DNA of 5,877 nt from DASQFD01 sp035633255 (GTDB taxonomy: Bacteria > Actinomycetota > Actinomycetes > Actinomycetales > Dermatophilaceae): contig DASQFD010000083.1 of the NCBI GenBank assembly GCA_035633255.1, positions 1-5,877 of the forward strand, written 5' to 3'. Numbering within the stretch: the stretch's first letter is position 1; the number at the start of each line of letters is the position of its first letter. The position numbers and the translations under genes were made by a program. The notes under the pieces are model-generated. The model was not told the DNA's origin, searched no databases, and saw nothing but the letters and a program-made list of their open reading frames with translations. Positions 1 through 5,800 of the stretch are shown here, one piece after another.

Positions 1-129
1 CTGCGCGCGCAGTTCGGGGTGACCTGGCTCGTCGCGGACCGGACCGCGGGGCCGGTCAGCCCGCGAATCACCACGCTGGCCGAGCCGCGCTTTCGCGCCG
101 GCGTGCTCACCGTCTACGAGGTGCGCTGA
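1..129 (+). CDS. C-terminal end of an upstream protein, probably a membrane glycosyltransferase (partial)
   Basis: The first frame is open from the left edge to a TGA at 127-129 and gives 42 residues. The segment GVTWLVADR, followed about 20 residues later by RFRAGVLTVYEVR, resembles the extracytoplasmic C-terminal tail of polytopic actinobacterial glycosyltransferases, where a 'GV.WVV.DR' strand is followed by a 'FRAGDLTVYRV' strand. This is recognition from memory on a short fragment, so the family call is tentative; that it is real coding sequence is more certain, given its protein-like composition and all-G/C third positions. It converges with cofE, and the two coding regions overlap tail to tail by 23 bp (107-129). 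No clear Rho-independent terminator follows. Start, domains and regulation lie outside the window. Confidence 0.6.
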   Translation: MRAQFGVTWLVADRTAGPVSPRITTLAEPRFRAGVLTVYEVR

Positions 130-1384
130 GCAGGCGCACGCTCACCGTCCCGTTCGCCCGCTGCTCCGCGACGTCCGCGTCGAGCCCCTCGCTGGCGGCC
201 GCCACCTCCAGCCTGGTGAGCAGGCGGCCCACGGTGAAGTCGTGGGCCGCCCCCAGGACGACCACGGCCTCCTCCTCGCCCGGCTCGACGTCGACCCAGG
301 CGCGTTCCTGGTCGAGGAGGGCCAGCGCCACCACCCGCAGCACCCGCACGCGGAGTGGCTCCGACGTGGCGGCCGGCACACCGACCCGGGCGGCCTGCTC
401 GGAGCCGGGGGGCGCACCCAGCACCGCGCGCAAGGCCTCGACGTGCCCGAGGGCGAACCAGTCGGTGGCGCCGGTGCGCACGAGCGCGCCCGCGCCATGA
501 CCCATGGGCCCGGGCCCCGCCGGTGCCGGGCCGCTGGCTTCTGCGCCCGTGGGTTGCGGGGCAATGCCTCCCGGGGCAGTGGCTCCCCGGCCGTCCGCCG
601 CCAGCCACCCGGCCGGCACCCCGCGCACCAGCGCCGCCGGCAGGCCGTCGGCCTTGCCCTTGACCAGGTCGGCGGCGGCCGCGAGCTCGTCGACGACCGC
701 CCGCGCCGTAACCGCGAGCGGCCGGCCGTCGTGGTCCACCTCGCCGCGGTGGTCGAGGAGGGGCACCACGCCGGCCGCCCCGAGCGCGAAGTCGGTGAGC
801 CCGTCCCGCCACGGCCGCCCCGCGGTGTCGGCGAGCACGACCCCCAACCGCGCCTCGGGGCCCAGCCCGCCGGCCCCGAGCACGGCGGCCCGCAGCCGGG
901 CGGCCTCGGCGTCGGGGTCGGCGGGCAGGAGCAGCAGCGCCCCGGCCGGCCCGGCGTTCGAGGCGTCGACACCGGCCGCCGCCATCACCGGCCCGGCCAC
1001 CGACTCCACGATTCGGGTCGTCCGCGGTGTGCCGTCCGGGCCCAGCAGATCGGCGGTGACCCGCTCGGCGACCACCCGCACCGACTGCCCGAGGACGACC
1101 GCGTCGCGCTCCGACCCCTCCGGCGCCACCAGCCCGAGCGCCTTGGAGAGCACCTTGCTCGACACGACGAGCACGTCCCCCGCCGCGACCGGCGTGCCCT
1201 GGTCCCGACAGGCCGCGACGAGCAGGGCGGCCAGGTCGGCCCCCGCCGACACCTCCGCCACCCCGCGCACCGGCACCACGGCGAGCGCTCCGGGGACCGG
1301 CGGCTCCAGCGGGAGGGCAGCGGGGGGCGACGGCACCGGCATGCCGGTTCCGGGCCCGCTCACCCGCTCACCCGCGCCGCCCAC
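107..1384 (-). CDS. cofE: Coenzyme F420-0:L-glutamate ligase (CofE / N-terminal half of FbiB) with an atypical C-terminal tail
   Basis: This cytoplasmic enzyme uses GTP and a divalent metal to add L-glutamate to F420-0, the last stage of F420 synthesis. The 425-residue product has the CofE core at about residues 33-262: GDVLVVSSKVLSKALG (69-84), AAGVDASNAG (136-145), DTAGRPWRDGLTDFALGAAG (186-205) and DLVKGKADGLPAALVRG (239-255). A Gly/Pro/Ala-rich insert (about 264-298) precedes the closing GAGALVR and DWFALGHVEAL segments (297-318). Mycobacterial FbiB then carries a roughly 200-residue FMN/nitroreductase domain. Here only about 85 residues follow (340-425), which I do not recognise. The GTG start at 1384 lies 9 bp after the cofD stop. 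Conserved sequence begins only near residue 33, so an in-frame GTG at 1363 or ATG at 1342 is possible. It is almost certainly co-transcribed with cofD. Confidence 0.93.
   Translation of the reverse strand: MGGAGERVSGPGTGMPVPSPPAALPLEPPVPGALAVVPVRGVAEVSAGADLAALLVAACRDQGTPVAAGDVLVVSSKVLSKALGLVAPEGSERDAVVLGQSVRVVAERVTADLLGPDGTPRTTRIVESVAGPVMAAAGVDASNAGPAGALLLLPADPDAEAARLRAAVLGAGGLGPEARLGVVLADTAGRPWRDGLTDFALGAAGVVPLLDHRGEVDHDGRPLAVTARAVVDELAAAADLVKGKADGLPAALVRGVPAGWLAADGRGATAPGGIAPQPTGAEASGPAPAGPGPMGHGAGALVRTGATDWFALGHVEALRAVLGAPPGSEQAARVGVPAATSEPLRVRVLRVVALALLDQERAWVDVEPGEEEAVVVLGAAHDFTVGRLLTRLEVAAASEGLDADVAEQRANGTVSVRLLSAPRRR
121..139. other. Small inverted repeat at the convergent gene ends
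   Basis: GTGCGC (121-126) and GCGCAC (134-139) can form a 6-bp stem, plus one possible G-U pair, around the TGA of the upstream gene. It has no T tract on either side and lies inside the cofE coding sequence, so it is at best a weak bidirectional terminator or RNA 3' end structure. Confidence 0.25.
557..586. repeat. 15-bp in-frame tandem duplication inside the cofE insert
   Basis: Two adjacent 15-bp units, CGGGGCAATGCCTCC (557-571) and CGGGGCAGTGGCTCC (572-586), match at 13 of 15 positions. On the cofE strand they encode GATAP and GGIAP (residues 267-276), the start of the low-complexity insert. This part of the gene uses codons that are otherwise scarce in the window (GGA, ACT, ATT, CAA, GCA, GAA), which suggests a recent or weakly selected expansion. 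Confidence 0.75.
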
Positions 1385-1404
1385 CCGCGCCGCTCACCCG
1401 CGCC
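1358..1404. repeat. 13-bp tandem repeat across the cofD stop and cofE start
   Basis: On the plus strand the unit GCTCACCCGCGCC occurs at 1366-1378 and 1392-1404, with a one-base variant (GCCCACCCGCGCC) at 1379-1391 and a partial unit GCTCACCC at 1358-1365, about 3.6 copies. On the coding strand each unit carries GGGTGAGC or GGGTGGGC. The third unit contains the cofD TGA, the second the cofE GTG start, and the partial unit another in-frame GTG. The unit length is not a multiple of three, so copy changes would shift the spacing and frame between the two genes. The GGGTGAG of the third unit also lies where a weak ribosome binding site for the GTG at 1384 would be. Confidence 0.85.
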
Positions 1405-2365
1405 GCACGCCGGCGGCGAGCCGCAGCGCGGCCCCGGCGACCTTCGCGGCCGCGTCCGGGTCGCCGATGAGCAGCGGCTCCCCGTGCACCACGACCCGGG
1501 CCCGCGGGAGGCGGACGTCGCCGTCGGAGGGGTCGACCAGCCAGCCGTCGAGGAAGTCCTCGTAGAGCCCCGCCACCGCGGCGCTGGTCGACGGCACCCC
1601 GATCGCGGTGAGGCACGCGTCGGCGTGCCCGCGCACCGGCCGACCGGCGATGAGCGGGGACACCCCGACCACCGGCGCCGTGGTGCCGCGCAGGGCGTCG
1701 CGCACGCCAGGGACGCCGAGGACGATCCCGATCGAGACGACCGGGTTGCTCGGCGGCAGCAGCACGACGTCCGCGGTGCGGATGGCGTCGAGCACCCCGG
1801 GGGCCGCGACGGCGCGGTCCATCCCCACGACGACGAAGCGCCGCGCCGGCACCTCCGCCCGCATCCGCACCCACCACTCCTGGAAGTGCACCGCCCGCTG
1901 CCCCTCGCCGTCGTCCACCACGACGTGGGTCTCGACCGGGGTGTCGGTCATCGGCAGCACCCGGATGCCCTGCGCCGGCAGCCCCCAGCGCTCGGCGAGG
2001 CGCGCGGTGACCTGGCTCAGCGAGAGCCCCTGCCCCAGCCACTGCGAGCGCACGATGTGGGTCGCGATGTCCCGGTCGCCGAGGGTGAACCAGCGCGGCT
2101 CCGCGCCGTATGCCGTGAGCTCCTCCCCGACGCGCAGCGTGTCGTCCGCGCGCCCCCACCCCTGGCCCTCGTGGACGCCGCCGCCGAGGGTGTAGAGGAG
2201 GGTGTCGACGTCCGGGCAGACCCGCAGGCCGTGGAGGGTGATGTCGTCGCCGGTGTTGGCGATGACGGTCACCTCGCTGCCCGGTGCGTGCCGGTCGAGA
2301 TGACGGCGCAGGCCCCGCAGGAACCGCGCGCCACCCACTCCGCCCGCGAGGGCCGTGATCCGCAT
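1394..2365 (-). CDS. cofD: 2-phospho-L-lactate (or enolpyruvate) transferase of F420 synthesis, CofD/FbiA
   Basis: The enzyme transfers the phospho-three-carbon acid unit of LPPG, or of enolpyruvyl-diphosphoguanosine in mycobacteria, to the deazaflavin FO, giving F420-0 or dehydro-F420-0 and GMP. The 323-residue product is close to the usual length (about 310-330). It begins with the nucleotide-binding-like ALAGGVGGARFLRGL (5-19), followed by ANTGDDITLHGLRVCPDVDT (36-55), LGDRDIATHI (95-104), FQEWWVRMRAE (161-171), LLPPSNPVVSIG (202-213) and VVGVSPLIAGRPVRGHAD (232-249), all CofD family blocks. The ATG at 2365 puts MRITALAGGVGG at the N-terminus, as expected. The frame stays open upstream, but that part is antisense to whiB and the glycosyltransferase gene. 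No strong Shine-Dalgarno sequence is visible; GAGA lies about 9 bases before the start. It is the first gene of the cofD-cofE pair and is divergent from whiB. Confidence 0.96.
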   Translation of the reverse strand: MRITALAGGVGGARFLRGLRRHLDRHAPGSEVTVIANTGDDITLHGLRVCPDVDTLLYTLGGGVHEGQGWGRADDTLRVGEELTAYGAEPRWFTLGDRDIATHIVRSQWLGQGLSLSQVTARLAERWGLPAQGIRVLPMTDTPVETHVVVDDGEGQRAVHFQEWWVRMRAEVPARRFVVVGMDRAVAAPGVLDAIRTADVVLLPPSNPVVSIGIVLGVPGVRDALRGTTAPVVGVSPLIAGRPVRGHADACLTAIGVPSTSAAVAGLYEDFLDGWLVDPSDGDVRLPRARVVVHGEPLLIGDPDAAAKVAGAALRLAAGVRRG

Positions 2366-2393
2366 ACCGGCAGTCTCGCAGCACGACGCGCCC

Positions 2394-2411
2394 GGGGGCG
2401 GGGGTGGGGGG
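2394..2411 (+). other. G-rich tract upstream of whiB and cofD
   Basis: Three runs of five, five and six G are separated by single C and T bases on the plus strand. Seen from cofD it is a C-rich stretch in the presumed leader, about 29-46 bases before the ATG. Three runs do not meet the usual four-run G-quadruplex rule, although a two-layer structure is possible. Confidence 0.5.
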
Positions 2412-2422
2412 ACACGCCGACG

Positions 2423-2434
2423 ATCGGCCCCGAT
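2423..2434. repeat. Short inverted repeat, possible operator
   Basis: ATCGG and CCGAT are separated by CC, just upstream of the whiB -35 element (2448) and on the cofD side. The size is small, so chance is possible. Its place between two divergent promoters is the only reason to list it as a candidate protein-binding site. Confidence 0.25.
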
Positions 2435-2447
2435 ATCAGACTTGGGC

Positions 2448-2477
2448 TTGACGGCAGGCATATGACACGCGTGTAAT
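2448..2477 (+). promoter_or_regulatory. Predicted SigA-type promoter of whiB
   Basis: A -35 hexamer TTGACG (2448-2453) and a -10 hexamer TGTAAT (2472-2477) are separated by 18 bp, close to the actinobacterial housekeeping consensus and standing out in a region this rich in G+C. Transcription would start near 2483-2485, giving a 5' leader of roughly 77 bases before the whiB GTG. The assignment comes from sequence only. Confidence 0.6.
2465..2474. promoter_or_regulatory. Perfect palindrome overlapping the whiB -10 element, candidate operator
   Basis: ACACGCGTGT is a perfect 10-bp palindrome running from the spacer into the first bases of the -10 hexamer. Its left arm, with the preceding G, forms GACAC (2464-2468), the word bound by the sporulation regulator WhiA in Streptomyces. 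Further GACAC words lie at 2411-2415 and, on the other strand, at 2487-2491. A protein bound here would directly affect RNA polymerase at whiB. Confidence 0.4.
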
Positions 2478-2528
2478 TCCCTCGTTGTGTCTTGCTCGTC
2501 ACACCCCCGACGGTCGAGCGCGCAGCAC

Positions 2529-2549
2529 AGGGTCGAGGGTCGAGGGTCG
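2529..2549 (+). repeat. Triple AGGGTCG heptad repeat in the whiB leader
   Basis: The unit AGGGTCG occurs three times without gaps (2529-2535, 2536-2542, 2543-2549) and leads directly into the GGAGG ribosome binding site, whose first G is the last base of the third unit. It lies in the predicted untranslated leader. Confidence 0.8.
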
Positions 2550-2553
2550 GAGG
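2549..2553 (+). promoter_or_regulatory. Ribosome binding site that sets the whiB start
   Basis: GGAGG lies 7 bases before the GTG at 2561. This favours that start over the TTG at 2492, which would add 23 residues absent from WhiB proteins. Confidence 0.8.
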
Positions 2554-2560
2554 CACCGCT

Positions 2561-2824
2561 GTGGAACTGAGGTTGATCGACACGCTGGGGGAGGACGACG
2601 ACGGGGCACTGTCGTGGCAGGAGCGCTCGCTGTGCGCCCAGACGGATCCGGAGGCGTTCTTCCCCGAGAAGGGCGGCTCCACCCGCGAGGCCAAGAAGGT
2701 GTGCGTGGGCTGCGAGGTCCGCGCGGAGTGCCTCGAGTACGCGCTCGCCCACGACGAGCGCTTCGGCATCTGGGGCGGCCTGTCGGAGCGGGAGCGGCGC
2801 AAGCTCAAGAAGCGCGCGGTCTGA
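2561..2824 (+). CDS. whiB: WhiB2/WhmD-type iron-sulfur transcriptional regulator
   Basis: The 87-residue product matches Streptomyces WhiB in length and closely in sequence. Four cysteines at 25, 48, 51 and 57 (C-x22-C-x2-C-x5-C) bind the 4Fe-4S cluster. ERSLCAQTDPEAFFPEKGG (21-39) and STREAKKVC (40-48) are near-invariant in the WhiB2 class. FGIWGG (68-73) is the turn that contacts sigma factor region 4, and the basic tail RERRKLKKR (77-85) is the DNA-binding end. The family controls septation and cell division; mycobacterial WhmD is essential, and Streptomyces WhiB works with WhiA at shared promoters. The GTG start is set by a GGAGG seven bases upstream and by family length. Its own promoter lies in the divergent region shared with cofD. 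The downstream glycosyltransferase gene starts 22 bp after the stop and may be co-transcribed. Confidence 0.96.
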   Translation: MELRLIDTLGEDDDGALSWQERSLCAQTDPEAFFPEKGGSTREAKKVCVGCEVRAECLEYALAHDERFGIWGGLSERERRKLKKRAV

Positions 2825-2846
2825 GCCGGGCCCCGGCCCGACCCGC

Positions 2847-5800
2847 ATGACGCTCGCCACCCCGCTCGCCCCCGTGCCCGCCGCCACCGCCGCGGCCTCG
2901 GCCGTCCACGCCGTGGTGCTGACCGGCCCGACCGCGGACGGCCTCGACCGGCTCCTGGACGCCCTCGCCGCGTCGCACCCGCGCCCCCACGCGGTGCTCG
3001 TGCTCGACCGCACCGGCGGCCCGCACGTCGCCTCGCTGCTCGAGGAGCGCCGCAGCGGCACCGTGGCGCTGCCCTCGCGGCTGGTCCCCGCCGACCCCCG
3101 CGCCAGCGCGCGGCGGGCGCTCACGGCGGTGCTCACCGTCCCGGACGGGCCGGGCGCCGGGGTCGCCGACGACGACCTGCTGTGGCTGCTGCCCGCGGGC
3201 GTGGCCCCCGAGCCGGACGCGCTCGCCGAGCTGTTGCGCGCCGCCCGCCGCTCCCCGTCCGTGGCCGTGGTGGGGCCCAAGGTGCTCGCCGCGGAGGCGC
3301 CCTCGCGCCTGCGCGGCGCCGGCATCAGCGCCACCCGGGCCGGCCGGGTCCTCGCCGACCCGGCCGACGGCACGCCCGACCAGGGGCAGTACGACGCCCG
3401 GCGCGACGTCCTCGCCGTGCCGGCCGCCGGCGCGCTGGTGCAGGCCGGCCTGCTGCGGACCCTCGGTGGCTGGGAGCCGACCTTCGGCGACCTCGGCGGC
3501 GACCTCGACCTCGGCTGGCGGGCCCACGCCGCGGGCCGCCGGGTGGTCATGGCGCCAGCCGCGCGCGTGCTCGCCGACGCCGGCTGCGCCGCCGCCACCG
3601 CCACCACCGGTGCCCACCGCCGGGCCGCCCGCCGCGTCGCGCTCACCCGCGCCCCCGGGTATGCCGTGCCCCTCCTCGCGCTGTGGGTGCTGCTCTCCTG
3701 CGTGGTCGGGGCGCTGGCCCTGCTCCTGCTCAAGCGGCCGCGGGCGGCCTGGGCGGAGCTGGCGGACGTCGCGGCGCTCGACCCGGTGCGCTGGGCGGCC
3801 GCCCGGTGGCGCACCCGTGGCCGGCGTGCCGTGCGCCGGCGCGACCTGCGCACGCTCTTCGTGCCGGGCAGCGTCGTGGCCCGCCGGGTGGGCGACGCCG
3901 TGCACGAGGCGGTCGTGCCCGCCTCCGCGCACGACGAGGGATCGGTGGACCACCTCGAGCAGGCCGACGGCGAGCCGGTCGCGCGCCCGCCCGCCACGCG
4001 GGCCGAGGAGCACCACCGCTCGCGCGTCGCCGCCCTGCTCACCGCGCCGCTGACGGCCGCCGTGGTGGCCGCCGCCGCCGCGAGCGCCCTGGCCGGGCGC
4101 TCCCTGCGCGGCGACGCGGCCGCCCGGCTGACCGACGGCGTGGCCGGTGGCGAGCTGGTCGGGGGCCGGGTGACCTCCTCCGCGCTCTGGCACGGCTGGC
4201 TGGACGGCTGGCACGGTGCCGGGCTCGGCGGCACCGCGGTCGCCGGCCCCCACCTCGCCGTGCTGGCCCCGCCGGTGTGGCTGGTCGAGCACGTGCCCGG
4301 CCTGTCGGGGTCGGCGTCGCCCGGCCTGGCCGTGGTCGGGCTGCTGCTCGCCGTCGCGCTCCCGCTCGCCGTGCTCAGCGCCTACCTCTCCGCCGGGGTG
4401 CTCACCGGCCACCGGTGGGTCCGTGCCGCCGGGGCCCTGGCCTGGGCCACCACGGGTGTCGCGGGCGCCGCGGTGGCCTCCGGCCGCCTCGGTGCCGTCG
4501 TCGCGCTCGTCCTGCTGCCCGCGGTCGCCGCCGGCCTGGTCCTCCTCGCGCGCCCGGGCGGCACGGCGACCGGTGCCTTCGCCACCGGGCTGGGGGCCGC
4601 GGTGCTCGGGGCCTTCGCACCCGCGCTGCTGGTCCTCGTGCTGGCCCTCGCCCTCGCCGTCGTCCTGCTCGGCCACGGCACCGGCCCTCGCGCCCGCGCC
4701 GGCACGGCCGGCGTCGTCCCGCTCGTGCTGCTCGGCCCGTGGGTGCTCGACGCGGTCCGGGACTGGCGGCTGCTCGCGGCCGGTCCCGGGCTGACCAGCT
4801 GGGGTGGCGGCGCGGCCGAGCCCTGGGAGCTGGCGCTGCTGCACCCCGGCGGTCCGGGCAGCGGCCTGGTGTGGGCGGGCGTCCCCCTGGTCGCCCTCGG
4901 GCTGCTGGGGCTGGCACGCGGACGGGCGAGCCGGTCGCTGGCCAGTGGCCTGGCCGCGGTGGTGCTCCTGGCCCTGGCCGCGGTGCTCCTGGCACCGCGG
5001 CTGCGGCTGTCGACCGTCCCGGTGGGGGTCGGCGGCGCCGGCGACCCGGTGACGCCGTGGGTCGGCACCGCCCAGCTCGCGCTGGCCCTCGGGCTGGTCG
5101 CCGGCGCGGTCCTGGCCGTGGACGCCCTGCTGCCCGTGCGGCGCCGGCGGTCCCGCCGCGGCCTGCTCGCGGGCGCGGGCGGGCTGCTCCTCGCGGGCGG
5201 GGCGGTGGCCACCGCCGCCGTCCTGGCCTGGACCACCTTCGGCACCGCGCTCGGGACCTGGGCCGAGCCACGTCCGGCGGTCGCCGTGGAGCACGCCGAC
5301 GGGGAGCCCGCGGGGCGCACCCTGGAGGTGGCCGCGAGCGACGCCGGGGCGGCATACCGGCTGGTCGGCCGGGAGGTCGGCGCGGTCGCGCGCGGCCTGC
5401 CCCACGTCGGTGCCGCGGACGCCGCGCTGGCGCCCACGGTCGGCGGGCTGCTCGACGGCACCGACCCCGAGGCCGCCGCGGCGCTCGCCCGGGACGCCGT
5501 GACCACCGTGGCGGTCGACCGGGCACTCGGCGCGGACGTGGCCCGGCGGCTGGACTCGACCTCCGGGCTGACCCCCATGGCGCCACGAGGCACGACGTCG
5601 TTCTGGCGAGTCGGGGCCGGGGACGCGGGCACCTCGCCGGTGGCCCCGCCGCGGCTGCGGCTGGTCACCGGGGAGGCCACCGCACTCGTGCCCACCACCG
5701 GCCTGAACGCCGCCACCCGCACCGAGGTCACCGCCCCGGCCCGCGGCGGCACGCTCGTCGTCGCCCAGCCGACGGGGTGGGCCCGGTTCGCCGAGGTGAC

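Larger units (their letters stand above)
2366..2560. promoter_or_regulatory. Divergent control region between cofD and whiB
   Basis: This 195-bp non-coding stretch separates the two divergent starts and is the most A+T-containing part of the window. From the cofD side it holds a G-rich tract (2394-2411), an inverted repeat ATCGG-CC-CCGAT (2423-2434), the whiB promoter (2448-2477), a 10-bp palindrome (2465-2474) and a heptad repeat (2529-2549) before the whiB ribosome binding site. For cofD I find only a weak minus-strand -10-like TGATAT around 2430-2435 with no convincing -35, so its promoter is unresolved. Confidence 0.75.

Noticed and set aside
105..149. Direct repeat GCTCACCGTC at 105-114 and 140-149 as an attachment site
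   Set aside because: It is a ten-base repeat 35 bp apart within coding sequence, with no integrase, tRNA or composition change nearby; chance or local duplication is enough.
506..517. Perfect palindrome GGGCCCGGGCCC in cofE
   Set aside because: It lies in the low-complexity insert of a coding region and such G/C palindromes are common at this composition; there is no promoter context.
242..2476. 744-codon open frame on the plus strand across cofE and cofD
   Set aside because: It is antisense to two well-supported F420 genes and its product is Arg/His/Pro-rich low complexity, the usual shadow of high-GC coding DNA.
2495..2506. Possible BldD-type box around GTCACAC in the whiB leader
   Set aside because: Only one half resembles the TCAC half-site and there is no matching AGTGA partner at suitable spacing.
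2492..2560. N-terminal extension of whiB from a TTG at 2492
   Set aside because: It would translate the heptad repeat and ribosome binding site, adding 23 residues not found in WhiB proteins; the GTG at 2561 gives the standard 87 residues.
2825..2837. GC palindrome after whiB as a Rho-independent terminator
   Set aside because: The arms leave only a one-base loop and no T tract follows, so a functional terminator is not supported.
2366..4234. Upstream extension of the cofD frame by more than 600 codons
   Set aside because: The extension is antisense to whiB and the glycosyltransferase gene and is Ser/Arg/Ala-rich; the CofD family N-terminus fits the ATG at 2365.
2805..5405. 866-codon minus-strand open frame
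   Set aside because: It is a Gly/Arg/Gln-rich shadow of the membrane glycosyltransferase gene, with no recognisable motif.
4382..5752. 456-codon minus-strand open frame antisense to the glycosyltransferase
   Set aside because: Its composition (Ala/Ser/Arg/Pro) and overlap with a membrane protein reading frame mark it as a shadow.
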